Part shown: piece after piece, positions 27,320-35,072 of the stretch | Position numbering within the stretch: position 1 is the first letter of the stretch | Layout of the letters: each line of letters opens with the position of its first letter | DNA from: Haloferax sp. Q22 | GTDB lineage: Archaea > Halobacteriota > Halobacteria > Halobacteriales > Haloferacaceae | Reading direction: 5' to 3' | NCBI RefSeq assembly: GCF_001482285.1 | Contig: NZ_LOEP01000003.1 | Location: 1-64,000 of the forward strand | Length of the DNA stretch: 64,000 nucleotides | Program-made: the position numbers and the translations under genes | The notes under the pieces: model-generated | Databases searched by the model: none | What the model was told of the DNA's origin: nothing | The model's input: only the letters and a program-made list of their open reading frames with translations

Positions 27320-27700
27320 GTGACAGCGCTAGATCTTGAATATGGAGATATAGCCTTCCAAGTCGAGAAGTGGGAGGATGAACTGGCCGAGGAAACCTGT
27401 TCAGCTCTAAGGGATATGGCCGAGGTAGAGGACAAAGATATAGAGGCGGAAGCAGCAGCTTTCACAGGTAAACTCCTGTTCCTGGTCACGGAAGGTGACT
27501 GGAAGGATGCGGAGGGAATCGCCTCCGTCCTTGAATCTTTTTTCAGCGAACAAGCGGGTGACGACGTCGAACCTGAAGACTCCGAAGAGGAGACTGAAAC
27601 CGGTGATGAGGAGCAAGAAGAGGCCTCAGAAGAACAGTCGGACTCCCCAGACGAAGACGAACAAGACGATGAGGACGGTGAAGGGGTGATCATCAAATGA
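27320..27700 (+). CDS. acidic protein with Glu/Asp-rich tail
   Basis: 126 residues from a GTG at 27320; a longer reading from 27251 would run into the upstream gene. The first 85 residues are helical (FQVEKWEDELAEETCSALRD); the last 40 are almost only Glu, Asp, Ser and Gln, a disordered acidic tail. Unrecognised. Overlaps the next gene by four bases (ATGA). Confidence 0.7.
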   Translation: MTALDLEYGDIAFQVEKWEDELAEETCSALRDMAEVEDKDIEAEAAAFTGKLLFLVTEGDWKDAEGIASVLESFFSEQAGDDVEPEDSEEETETGDEEQEEASEEQSDSPDEDEQDDEDGEGVIIK

Positions 27701-27954
27701 CGAATAAAACGATTGAGCGACAGAGCGCAGCAAAGGCCGTAGCCGAGATATTCCACGGTCAAGGCCCCCTCACCGACGAAGAGAAACAGCAGTATAAGGA
27801 ATTGACTGAGGATGTCGCCAATTTCAACAAGACAGGGAGTTTCAAAGAACTACGTTCGCCGGATCAGGATCAGGAGCCGCAGAAGGTGGAAATAGAGATA
27901 GCCACCGACGACGCAGGAAAATCAGAACAAAACAGCGATGAGGACGAGGAGTAG
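27697..27954 (+). CDS. small acidic protein, unknown
   Basis: 85 residues, helical N-terminal half (RQSAAKAVAEIFHGQGPLTDEE) and a disordered acidic tail. No family recognised. ATG start overlaps the previous stop. The stop is followed by a hairpin with a T-run. Confidence 0.7.
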   Translation: MTNKTIERQSAAKAVAEIFHGQGPLTDEEKQQYKELTEDVANFNKTGSFKELRSPDQDQEPQKVEIEIATDDAGKSEQNSDEDEE

Positions 27955-27975
27955 AATCCTCTTCTCCTCTTTTTT
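27946..27975 (+). terminator. hairpin plus T-run
   Basis: GAGGAG (27946-27951) pairs with CTCCTC (27964-27969), followed by six T at 27970-27975. It includes the stop codon of the gene ending at 27954. The next gene begins 15 bases later, so it may attenuate rather than fully end transcription. Confidence 0.55.
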
Positions 27976-27989
27976 CAGGTGATGCCCTT

Positions 27990-28376
27990 ATCGCTACGCT
28001 ACACGAGGTTACAGCGTCGAACACGGTCAAGGTCACTGACCCGGAAAAGGTCGAAAATCTGCTTACGGACAGACGAAGTCTCTCCTGCAAATTCCATTTA
28101 GAAGATAGCAAGCTGTATTTCCACGGTTACGACGGTTTCAGAGTCTACAGAGAAGATAGGGAAGAGGTAGGCCGGTATCACGGAGTGGAAGGCCTTCTCC
28201 ACGAACTCAAGGATTACTTCGAGGAGGGGGAGGAGTTGATCATCCAAGGAATTGGAAACGAGAAAACTCGGTTCCCTCTTTGTGCCTATCAGTTCAGGGC
28301 GACACCCGAGGCCGTCTACTACTCTGACTTGGGTACGGACGAGGAAGAGATCGAGGTGGAAGCTGGGAGTGAGTGA
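27990..28376 (+). CDS. unknown protein, ATC start
   Basis: About 128 residues from ATC at 27990, 7 bases after GGTGA. The first standard start in this frame is a GTG at 28185, which would discard half of a protein-like sequence (PEKVENLLTDRRSLSCKFHL, HGYDGFRVYREDREEVG). A GTG-ATG pair inside the Shine-Dalgarno region is in a different frame that closes early. Unrecognised alpha/beta protein. Overlaps the next gene by eight bases. Confidence 0.65.
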   Translation: MATLHEVTASNTVKVTDPEKVENLLTDRRSLSCKFHLEDSKLYFHGYDGFRVYREDREEVGRYHGVEGLLHELKDYFEEGEELIIQGIGNEKTRFPLCAYQFRATPEAVYYSDLGTDEEEIEVEAGSE

Positions 28377-28806
28377 GGTCGATTTTGCTGAGGAGGCCCG
28401 CAGGGTCGAAGAGGAAGCTGAAACACATCAGGAGGTAGTGAGCGAACTAATGGGTTCCAGAGAGTATCAGGAGGCGCTCCTGATGCAGGGATGGCACAAG
28501 GAAAACTATGGAATCTCTGTGATGAAGGTGTCTTACTGGAAGGAGCAGAGGAAGGAAGCGACCGACACCCATCACTTCGATTATCTTCTCCGGGAGATCA
28601 TGGAGGCAGAGCTGGTTTTCTGGAAGCACTACCACGATTTTGACTCTGACGAGGCCTTCGTAGAAGCAGTATACGAGGAAGATCTTAGCACTGCCAGTGA
28701 GTCCGTTCCGAATATCGTCAAGACGTGGCGGTGGTTGACTGAGGAGATCGACGCGCCTGAAGAACTGGAAAGCCGACAGGAGGGCCTCAATAGTTTCGCA
28801 GGATAA
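28369..28806 (+). CDS. helical protein, unknown
   Basis: 145 residues from a GTG at 28369, almost entirely helical, with Trp- and His-rich segments (HFDYLLREIMEAELVFWKHYHDF). Unrecognised. The start overlaps the previous gene by eight bases. A T-rich run (28826-28831 and 28835) follows the stop and may end the operon. Confidence 0.7.
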   Translation: MSEVDFAEEARRVEEEAETHQEVVSELMGSREYQEALLMQGWHKENYGISVMKVSYWKEQRKEATDTHHFDYLLREIMEAELVFWKHYHDFDSDEAFVEAVYEEDLSTASESVPNIVKTWRWLTEEIDAPEELESRQEGLNSFAG

Positions 28807-28836
28807 GCCTCACCTCTTCTTTTCCATTTTTCCTAA

Positions 28837-28854
28837 TTTAGGTGTTTGCCTAAA
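28837..28854 (+). promoter_or_regulatory. shared inverted-repeat promoter element, site 1
   Basis: TTTAGG-TGTTTG-CCTAAA within AATTTAGG. Its left half looks like a TATA box about 50 bases before the ATG at 28889 (leader about 24 bases) and the whole is an inverted repeat. One of six matches to AATTTAKG-N6-CMTAAA in the element. Confidence 0.7.
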
Positions 28855-28888
28855 GAGTTATTGAGCTGGAGTTCTTTCTGGACAGTGT

Positions 28889-29638
28889 ATGGTGAGTGTT
28901 ACCTGTAGCAGTTGTAGCGCTGAGGTAGAGGATCCAAGCAGTTACTGCCCGGAGTGCGGAAAACGGCTTGATTACAATTTGTGTCCCAGCTGCGAAGAAT
29001 TGCTTCCTGAGGATGCGGATTCGTGTCCTGAGTGTGGGTATCAGCTTGTGATCACGGCAGACGATGTGGAGGAAGGGCCTTTCCGAGGCCCTGAAACAGG
29101 GGATGTTGTGGAGGCCGTCGAGAGTGTCGACGACGATACTCAGGAGATCATCCGGGAATTGTTAGCCCGTGATCCGGACCTGTTCAGAGCCTACGCTTAC
29201 CTTCTGCAACTGGAGGAGACAGGGTACGGTATCCCGAAGGACGCGCCGGAGCACCTACACACATTGTACGATCTTGTCGAGGATACGGGTTTGAAGAAAT
29301 GTGTGGGCCGGGTTACCCGAGAGTTCAACGAGGACGTCGACGACGAAGATGAGGTCAGTGAGAAATGGGTTCAGGACCAGTTGGAGGAACTGGTCGAGTA
29401 TGGAGTGATTGGCAGATACAATGCGAGGGAGGGAGTGGAGTACGGCGATATCGGCCAGATCCTGACTGATACATTGTCGCCGAGCTCTATCAGCTTGGAG
29501 GATGTCGACGAGTGCGTGGCTGAGACCGGGATGCCCCGAGACCTCGTCCTGTACCGTATCTTGAAGGCCTCCATGAGCTATCTCGATTTCTCCGACTACC
29601 AGAGGATCGAAGAGGAGAAAGAAGCCGCCGAAGCCTGA
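28889..29638 (+). CDS. double zinc-ribbon protein
   Basis: 249 residues. The N-terminal 55 residues carry four CxxC pairs (CSSC, CPEC, CPSC, CPEC) in the order of a double zinc ribbon. The rest is helical and acidic, with a possible winged-helix region at about 130-200 (EKWVQDQLEELVEYGVIGRY). It is probably a nucleic-acid- or protein-binding regulator; the exact role is unknown. Single gene under shared promoter site 1. Confidence 0.78.
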   Translation: MVSVTCSSCSAEVEDPSSYCPECGKRLDYNLCPSCEELLPEDADSCPECGYQLVITADDVEEGPFRGPETGDVVEAVESVDDDTQEIIRELLARDPDLFRAYAYLLQLEETGYGIPKDAPEHLHTLYDLVEDTGLKKCVGRVTREFNEDVDDEDEVSEKWVQDQLEELVEYGVIGRYNAREGVEYGDIGQILTDTLSPSSISLEDVDECVAETGMPRDLVLYRILKASMSYLDFSDYQRIEEEKEAAEA

Positions 29639-29663
29639 GACACGTTTTTAGGAGTTGGGTTAA

Positions 29664-29681
29664 TTTAGGCGATAGCATAAA
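29664..29681 (+). promoter_or_regulatory. shared inverted-repeat promoter element, site 2
   Basis: TTTAGG-CGATAG-CATAAA within TTAATTTAGG, ending 30 bases before the ATG at 29712. It drives the phosphoesterase operon. Second of six matches. Confidence 0.7.
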
Positions 29682-29711
29682 GTTGGTGCTTGTATTATCG
29701 TTATTTCATAG

Positions 29712-30380
29712 ATGAAGCTGAGCCTGCTTTCGGATATCCACGGTAACTTGCCTGCGTTCGAAGCTGTCCTCAGGGATATGCCGGAGGACGTCGAGGAGAT
29801 AGTCTGCCTGGGGGACGTAGTCGGTTATGGGCCGTGGCCTCGTGAGTGCGTGGAACTGGTGCAGAAGCACTGTTCTATTGTTGTCCAGGGGAACCATGAT
29901 AGAGAGGCGGTGCAGGATCCGAGTGTCTATAAGAGGAATAGTCAGGCGTATAGAGGCCTTTTGCACGCCGAGGAGGAGTTGATCAACGCAGATCTGGCGT
30001 GGTTGGGAAGTCGACCTCAGAAAACGGAGTACAACGAGGACATCTTACTGGTTCACAGTCATCCGGAGAAAGTTGATTACCATGTTTATCCCAGGGATTT
30101 TGCCGAGGTTGCACGGTACATCGATGGGTATAGGGCTTGTTTCCTCGGTCACAGCCATATTCAGCATTTTGAGGTGTTGAATGCAAAGCTGATTTTGAAT
30201 CCGGGTAGTGTCGGCCAGCCTCGAGACGGCGACAGTCGGGCAGGGTATGCGGTTGTTGGTACTGAGTCGTGGGATCTAGATCTGCGCCGTGTCGAGTACG
30301 ATATCGGAAGGGTGCGGGACAAGGTGGATGAGGTTGGGTTTCCGCCGGAAGTGGGGGAGCGTCTGGAGGAAGGACGATGA
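29712..30380 (+). CDS. calcineurin-like metallophosphoesterase
   Basis: 222 residues with all five metallophosphoesterase motifs: SDIHGN (8-13), GDVVGYGP (34-41), GNHDRE (60-65), HSHPE (about 115) and GHSHIQ (about 146), then NPGSVGQPRDGD typical of the YfcE/MJ0936 branch. These are two-metal phosphodiesterases or phosphatases; nucleic acid or cyclic nucleotide substrates are possible. First gene of a three-gene operon, overlapping the next by four bases (ATGA). Confidence 0.92.
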   Translation: MKLSLLSDIHGNLPAFEAVLRDMPEDVEEIVCLGDVVGYGPWPRECVELVQKHCSIVVQGNHDREAVQDPSVYKRNSQAYRGLLHAEEELINADLAWLGSRPQKTEYNEDILLVHSHPEKVDYHVYPRDFAEVARYIDGYRACFLGHSHIQHFEVLNAKLILNPGSVGQPRDGDSRAGYAVVGTESWDLDLRRVEYDIGRVRDKVDEVGFPPEVGERLEEGR

Positions 30381-31012
30381 AGGGTGAACCTGAAATCCTC
30401 CATGAGGTTCCTGTGGATAGGATAGAGTCAAGAGATCTACCGGAGGATGCCCGTAGTTTACTATTGGAGGTAGGTCTTCAGGACTTCTCGCCGCAGAGAA
30501 CCAGCGAAATGGTTCAGACACTGGAGACATCTGGTTTATCTCCTTCCCGTGTCAAGGCTTTGCGGGTGGAGTCCCGGCTTCTGGGCAGGTTTCCTACTGG
30601 TTCGGAGGACGTTTTCAATCGGGCGGCGCAGCTCCAAAGGCAGAAACACGGGGATGAGGGTGTCAAGAAGGGTGTTGAGCCAGAGTACATCATCGTTGCA
30701 GCTCCGTTAAAACAAGGTGTCGGAGGGCAAGCGTCTGTTAAGGATACTGTCGAGCAGCTGCGGGCGGTGCAGGAAACAATCGAGGAAGTTGAGGAGCCGG
30801 TGGACTTCACGGGTACAGTCCTCCTTGAGAACAGGTCTGACTCCGTCTTTTCCAATGTGGAGGATCTTCACTGTTTCAGAGATGAGGCCTCGGACCAGGG
30901 TTTTGATCTTCTGTATTCGTTGAATCTTGCGGTTGAAGGCGGTAGAGAATTGCTGGGAGAGGCGTCCTCTTCGGAGGTTGAACTGATGAGGATGAGCAGG
31001 TTGGGGGACTGA
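30377..31012 (+). CDS. unknown protein, possible TIM-barrel fragment
   Basis: 211 residues. The N-terminal 90 residues are helical and basic; the second half has strand-helix units (EYIIVAAPLK, FTGTVLLENRSDSVFSNVEDL, FDLLYSLNLA) faintly like the C-terminal strands of xylose-isomerase-type barrels (the ENR block aligns with the metal-ligand Glu of endonuclease IV). That likeness is weak. ATG overlaps the phosphoesterase stop by four bases. Confidence 0.72.
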   Translation: MKGEPEILHEVPVDRIESRDLPEDARSLLLEVGLQDFSPQRTSEMVQTLETSGLSPSRVKALRVESRLLGRFPTGSEDVFNRAAQLQRQKHGDEGVKKGVEPEYIIVAAPLKQGVGGQASVKDTVEQLRAVQETIEEVEEPVDFTGTVLLENRSDSVFSNVEDLHCFRDEASDQGFDLLYSLNLAVEGGRELLGEASSSEVELMRMSRLGD

Positions 31013-31018
31013 TTCAGG

Positions 31019-31600
31019 ATGAGTTTGGATCTTGTTGTCCCTGAACTGGTGGAGCAGCTATGGAGTGAGGAAAGTTTTCCAGCTGCGAACAGTCTCCAGG
31101 CTATCGCAGCGACCGATACCGAGGAAGGTAGTCGGGCGTGGAACGTGCTTGTAGAGGCCTTGATGGAGGGTGGTCTGGGTCCTTCGTTGAAGAGCAGTCA
31201 GGCCCTGGCCTACTACGGAGCGACTGGTGGAGAGGATAGGCTGGATGAGGTTCTACAGGTTTACAGGCGGGCACTCGAGTCCGGGGGCGAGGAGACTCGT
31301 TTTGCTGTGGTGGATGGATCGAGGATGATCTTACAGCTCGATCCAGGTGCTACAGAGAAGGTTGTACCTGTCCTGGGCGAGGCCTTAGAACACGGGTTCG
31401 GTGAGTTGGTGGAGAAATCGGAGGAAGCGGGTTCTGTAGCAGAGTTATCTCGTAGGGACGTCTGGTCCGATCGTTCGCTGCGGGATGTCTTCAATACCTT
31501 AGTGGAGGCAGCTGATCACGACGTCGAGGCCGTGAAGCAGGTTATCGGTGATGAGGAGGTCGCGTTTTTCATCGATGCGTGTTTCGAGGACGGGGCGTAG
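31019..31600 (+). CDS. helical-repeat (HEAT-like) protein
   Basis: 193 residues, wholly helical, with repeated pairs such as NSLQAIAATDTEEGSRAWNV and ALAYYGATGGEDRLDEVLQV that look like HEAT or armadillo repeats. Probably a protein-interaction scaffold. Third gene of the phosphoesterase operon, six bases after the previous stop. Confidence 0.72.
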   Translation: MSLDLVVPELVEQLWSEESFPAANSLQAIAATDTEEGSRAWNVLVEALMEGGLGPSLKSSQALAYYGATGGEDRLDEVLQVYRRALESGGEETRFAVVDGSRMILQLDPGATEKVVPVLGEALEHGFGELVEKSEEAGSVAELSRRDVWSDRSLRDVFNTLVEAADHDVEAVKQVIGDEEVAFFIDACFEDGA

Positions 31601-31616
31601 GATTAGGTATAAAAAA
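31600..31616 (+). promoter_or_regulatory. strong TATA promoter, shared with 38.29 kb
   Basis: GGATTAGGTATAAAAA: TATA box with an upstream purine-rich BRE-like part, centred about 28 bases before the ATG at 31640, giving a leaderless mRNA. The same 16-base string recurs before the HTH gene at 38339. Confidence 0.7.
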
Positions 31617-31639
31617 GTCATTTATCCATCTATGGATAT

Positions 31640-32080
31640 ATGGTAAAGCAGATTAACTTTCACGTAGACGACGACGTTTTCGATAAAGCTGACCAGGTCA
31701 AGGAAGATCAGGATTTGACTTGGCCTGAGTTCTTGGAAAAAGCAGCAGACGAACTAGAGAAGGAATGTGCAGTTTGCGGGTCAGAAGAGAATATTCACAG
31801 TCATCATATCGATGGAGATAGGGATAACAATTCGCCTGATAATTTGATTACCCTCTGTGCTTCTTGCCATAGAGAGGTTCACTCAGACTCCCAACTTTCA
31901 CACTTGAAAGACGACAGAATACACGAGCTCAAGCAAAAGTTGCCATCGGTAGACCCGAAGACTGTAACTTGCGATCACTGTGGATATGAGTGGGAAACAG
32001 AATCCGTAGTGGATAGAGTGACATGTCCCAACTGCAGTCGCAAAACCCCGAACACAGCAGAAACACAGGCAGAGGCCTGA
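31640..32080 (+). CDS. HNH nuclease-like protein with RHH-like N-terminus and zinc ribbon
   Basis: 146 residues. Residues 1-40 resemble a ribbon-helix-helix/Arc-type DNA-binding start (KQINFHVDDDVFDKADQV). The HNH domain follows: CAVCG, then SHHIDGDRDNNSPDNLITLC and CHREVH, with the catalytic His in HHID and zinc-binding Cys pairs. A C-terminal zinc ribbon has CDHCGYEW and CPNCSR. Could be a homing or host-directed nuclease. Own leaderless promoter; heads an operon of small genes. Confidence 0.85.
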   Translation: MVKQINFHVDDDVFDKADQVKEDQDLTWPEFLEKAADELEKECAVCGSEENIHSHHIDGDRDNNSPDNLITLCASCHREVHSDSQLSHLKDDRIHELKQKLPSVDPKTVTCDHCGYEWETESVVDRVTCPNCSRKTPNTAETQAEA

Positions 32081-32086
32081 TAATCA

Positions 32087-32293
32087 GTGAGTGCTTTTGA
32101 TGAAGATTCTATTGAAGAGGTCATAGAAGAGGCTGATCCAGAACTGAGGGAGGAAATTGACCAGCATCTTCGAGAGGCCTACGATGAGTTGAGAAAAGCA
32201 GGATTCGATCATCAGAGTAGGACGCAGAAGCATCTCAAGGAACTTCAGCGAAAAATCGACGAGAAAAGAGACTACGAGAGTGATGAAGAGTGA
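32087..32293 (+). CDS. small helical protein, unknown
   Basis: 68 residues, highly charged and helical (EEIDQHLREAYDELRKAGF), perhaps a coiled coil. GTG start six bases after the HNH stop; the end overlaps the next gene by four bases (GTGA). Unrecognised. Confidence 0.65.
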   Translation: MSAFDEDSIEEVIEEADPELREEIDQHLREAYDELRKAGFDHQSRTQKHLKELQRKIDEKRDYESDEE

Positions 32294-32511
32294 CTTGTGA
32301 GGAATGTAGAAACCAGATCACGGTTCAGCATCCCGGCGATGAGCCTGTTAATGCTTTCCGGGAGTTGATGGAGAAGCTGGCCGATGAGATCGGCAATAGG
32401 AAAGAAGCCCGGAGTGTAGTAGATGGACTTGTCGAGGAGGTTTATCACGGCAGTGCTGAAAATCTGGATTTCATCGAAGCCCTCGAGGAAGCAGGTGAGA
32501 ATACTCAGTGA
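32290..32511 (+). CDS. small protein with N-terminal CxxC
   Basis: 73 residues beginning MTCEECRNQI, one CxxC pair, then helical. Ends in GENTQ, the translation of the GGTGAGAATACTCAG stretch that serves as Shine-Dalgarno for the next gene. GTG start overlaps the previous stop by four bases. Confidence 0.65.
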   Translation: MTCEECRNQITVQHPGDEPVNAFRELMEKLADEIGNRKEARSVVDGLVEEVYHGSAENLDFIEALEEAGENTQ

Positions 32512-32945
32512 GCGACGACGATGTACTGAACAAGATTTCTCATCTTCAGGCAGCGATCCGCCAGTTAGCAGACCAAGGAGAGATCAAACCAGAAACTAAG
32601 GAAAAGCTATTCGATCATTTAGGTCACAGAGAAGACGGAGAATCAGCGTCGACTGATGAAGGCCTTCTAACCGCTATCACATATCTAAAGGACGGAGCAA
32701 TAGGGAGGTATCGAAAGGCTCCTAATGTAGTTCTGGAAGACGGGGATGAGTTCGTTTTGAGAAACGGATACGAAGAAAGGATTGAGAGTATAGCATATGA
32801 TCTGAGGAAAATCGAGGGTAAAGCCAGGAGAGGCAAGAAGGAGAAAGCTCCTCAGACCCGTGAACAAGCTATAGAAGAGGCAGCAGACGAACTTGAAAAG
32901 CTCTCAGAACAGCTTTTGAAAGAGGCGAGAACCAGTAGTGAGTGA
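32508..32945 (+). CDS. unknown protein
   Basis: 145 residues: helical ends (LNKISHLQAAIRQLADQGEIKP; EEAADELEKLSEQLLKEAR) with a basic middle (ARRGKKEKAPQT). Unrecognised. GTG start overlaps the previous gene by four bases; the end overlaps the next by eight. Confidence 0.7.
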   Translation: MSDDDVLNKISHLQAAIRQLADQGEIKPETKEKLFDHLGHREDGESASTDEGLLTAITYLKDGAIGRYRKAPNVVLEDGDEFVLRNGYEERIESIAYDLRKIEGKARRGKKEKAPQTREQAIEEAADELEKLSEQLLKEARTSSE

Positions 32946-33240
32946 TTCCCGGTTTACTGAGGAATCTCTGTTCACGTATATCGGTGATCCCGAAGATCAG
33001 AACATGGTACGGCTGGAGAAGGGTGATGTCGTCCGTTATGAGAAGTATGGGAAGGAGATGGAGGCCTTCTTCGTAGCGGCTGAACCGGATACGAATGCGG
33101 TTAAGATCCGGAAGGCTTCGGATACCTTCGATTACATCACGTTAGAGAGTATCAAGGAGAAGGTCGAAGACCCGGAGATCAGTGAAGGCTTCATCGACGA
33201 ACAAGACCTGGAAGAGGTGAGAATCAGTAGTGGGCGATGA
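32938..33240 (+). CDS. paralogue A of 33.0/41.6 kb pair, beta-rich domain
   Basis: 100 residues: FTEESLFTYIGDPEDQNMV, then GDVVRYEKYGKEMEAFFVAA, a small beta-barrel-like unit. The first 80 residues are nearly the same as those of the 199-residue protein at 41573-42172, and the DNA is also close to identical over more than 100 bases, so this is a recent duplication in which this copy is shorter. Function unknown. GTG start with eight-base overlap. Confidence 0.75.
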   Translation: MSDSRFTEESLFTYIGDPEDQNMVRLEKGDVVRYEKYGKEMEAFFVAAEPDTNAVKIRKASDTFDYITLESIKEKVEDPEISEGFIDEQDLEEVRISSGR

Positions 33241-33670
33241 AGAGGTTGGCACTTTTGGTACAGTAACTGTTCTCCTCTTAGTAGGAGCAGCTATTTTCGG
33301 CGCAGGATATCTGACAGGAGAACAAGCTGGAAGGGACTCCGTTGATGGGTTCAAGAAGTGCATTCAAGTCGAGAGAAGTGCTGAGCTTGTCCATTTCAGA
33401 AACACGGGTCAGGAGACCAGTGTAGAGATTATCCAAGAAGATAGAATAGTTAGAAAAATCGATGATTTTGGCCGGGGAGATCGGCTACAAATTCACCCGT
33501 CCCGTACCGTAGAAGTATGTCTTGAAACCTTCTACAACGTCTCTGCTGGCGAGGTACAGGTAGGAACTTGGAAATCAGGGATGAAGAGTGGACTGGAGGT
33601 CGAGACCAGAGAGTTTAACGAGAAGATTAGGGCAGAGAACAAGGACTCAGGAGGTGAGAATCAGCACTGA
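33230..33670 (+). CDS. single-pass membrane protein
   Basis: 146 residues with one hydrophobic helix near the N-terminus (TVTVLLLVGAAIFGAGYLTG), then a beta-rich soluble domain with two Cys (KKCIQVER, EVCLETFY) that could pair outside the cell. Ends in GGENQH, encoded by the Shine-Dalgarno of the next gene. GTG start overlaps the previous gene by 11 bases. Confidence 0.7.
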   Translation: MGDEEVGTFGTVTVLLLVGAAIFGAGYLTGEQAGRDSVDGFKKCIQVERSAELVHFRNTGQETSVEIIQEDRIVRKIDDFGRGDRLQIHPSRTVEVCLETFYNVSAGEVQVGTWKSGMKSGLEVETREFNEKIRAENKDSGGENQH

Positions 33671-34389
33671 CTGACAACGGATACCAGCAAACTCTCGTAG
33701 GCGACTCTCCGGTCCTCGACGAGGAACTGATTGTTGAGAAGTATTGGGATGGCGGTCATCGCCAGGTCATCGACGAGCTCCCCGGCGAGGATTCGCATCT
33801 AGATCTGCAGGAGACCTCGTCAAAGATCGGTGCGCCAGAGGTCGAGTATCCGAGAAGCAGAGATCATTACGACGTCTCCAAGTTCACCGGTTACTACGAC
33901 GGGAGAAGCCGGTCGGAGTACAAGGTCTTCGACATCCAGGTCGACCGGGAGGAGCACCCGGAGGACGCGGAGAGGATCGAGGAACTGCTGGAACAGTTCC
34001 ACACGATACCCGAGCTCGAGGAAGAGATCGGCCAGTACGACAGCTTCCAGGAGCTCGAAGAGAACAGTGACACGGTCAGGGAGTACGAGTCTCTGTACGG
34101 CGCACTGAGATCGGCGTGGGACAAAGACAGTTTAGCCAGTTACGCCACAGGAAATCGGAGGCCTCGCATGTTCGAGGTCGACCAGTTCCCACAAGGATTC
34201 TACGGCGTACCCCGGTTGTTCCACAGCCATGCCGACCAGCTGATCGGAGACAAACTGCAGGAGGAAGATCTCGGCAGTCACTCCGTGGCCTGGGGCAGTT
34301 TCATCGTCGAGCCTGAGGATTTCTCGCAGCTCCACGACGTCTTGGAACCGTTCTACCACACGCCGGGCGACGAGGTGATGTCAAAGTGA
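33667..34389 (+). CDS. unknown protein, CTG start
   Basis: About 240 residues from CTG at 33667, which overlaps the previous stop by four bases (CTGA) and lies 9 bases after GGTGA. The only later ATG (34168) would remove two thirds of an intact, protein-like frame (PVLDEELIVEKYWDGGHRQV, HEARLY-type helical middle, and the end FYHTPGDEVMSK). Acidic alpha/beta protein, unrecognised. Higher G+C than its neighbours. Confidence 0.7.
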   Translation: MTDNGYQQTLVGDSPVLDEELIVEKYWDGGHRQVIDELPGEDSHLDLQETSSKIGAPEVEYPRSRDHYDVSKFTGYYDGRSRSEYKVFDIQVDREEHPEDAERIEELLEQFHTIPELEEEIGQYDSFQELEENSDTVREYESLYGALRSAWDKDSLASYATGNRRPRMFEVDQFPQGFYGVPRLFHSHADQLIGDKLQEEDLGSHSVAWGSFIVEPEDFSQLHDVLEPFYHTPGDEVMSK

Positions 34390-34610
34390 GGGAAGAAGTC
34401 AGAATTGAGTTCAAGATTATCGAGGGAGACAACACGTCGATTGTAGAACGAGACGAAGAAGTCCATTTCATCTACGTCGAGAACGAGGAGCAGAAGAGGT
34501 ACGGCCAGTATCTGAGAGATGAGGAAGGCCTCGGTACAACGACTATCAATACGTTTCTACGCGGGATGAAGAGATACAAAGAATGGAGGGACGAGGTGAT
34601 GTCTCGGTGA
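34386..34610 (+). CDS. small protein resembling an integrase core-binding segment
   Basis: 74 residues. The C-terminal half (RYGQYLRDEEGLGTTTINTF, then RGMKRYKEW) resembles the SAM-like core-binding domain of tyrosine recombinases, but no catalytic domain follows. It may be a stand-alone DNA-binding module; the similarity is only by eye. GTG start with four-base overlap on both sides. Confidence 0.65.
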   Translation: MREEVRIEFKIIEGDNTSIVERDEEVHFIYVENEEQKRYGQYLRDEEGLGTTTINTFLRGMKRYKEWRDEVMSR

Positions 34611-34852
34611 GTTTGCGTGAGGCTGTGAGAAGTTATGAGCAGGATCTTGATGAGGTGAGGAAGAAGACGGAGGTATCCGAGGATAAAATCAGTCATTGTA
34701 GGGAATGCGGAGAGCCTGTCGAAGACGGTGTTGTACTTATTTCGCCTATTAAGCCGAATTGTGTGACGGTTCAGTGCTTCTCCTGCGGTACCGTGTACGA
34801 TGAGTGGACCGCGAATATGAACAGAAACGGGGTGAGGCCTCTAAATGACTGA
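34607..34852 (+). CDS. zinc-ribbon protein
   Basis: 81 residues from GTG 34607 (overlap GTGA). A helical N-terminus, then a zinc ribbon with HCRECGEPVEDG and VQCFSCGTVYDEW. Probably binds nucleic acid or protein. Ends overlapping the next zinc-ribbon gene by eight bases. Confidence 0.72.
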   Translation: MSLREAVRSYEQDLDEVRKKTEVSEDKISHCRECGEPVEDGVVLISPIKPNCVTVQCFSCGTVYDEWTANMNRNGVRPLND

Positions 34853-35072
34853 GCCTGAATGTAGGGAAGTTTTCGATGACTTTGATGGCAGGCTGTATCA
34901 GCAGTCGCAGCTTGAGGGTATAGCGGTTAGGTGTCCTCACTGTGAGATGCCTACTCAGCTTGTTTCCATTCTTGGTTCAAGGCCTGGAAGATGTTTGAGT
35001 TGCGGCCTACCCATCGAGGTCGAGGTGCAGGTGACGTATCCTGAGGGAAAATCGAAAGACGACAGCCTCTAA
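34845..35072 (+). CDS. zinc-ribbon protein
   Basis: 75 residues with a ribbon VRCPHCEMPTQLVS and GRCLSCGLPIEVE. Last gene of the 31.64-35.07 kb operon, converging on the FtsZ-like gene: the two stop codons overlap (35069-35072). A T-run at 35079-35085 may end the transcript. Confidence 0.7.
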   Translation: MTEPECREVFDDFDGRLYQQSQLEGIAVRCPHCEMPTQLVSILGSRPGRCLSCGLPIEVEVQVTYPEGKSKDDSL

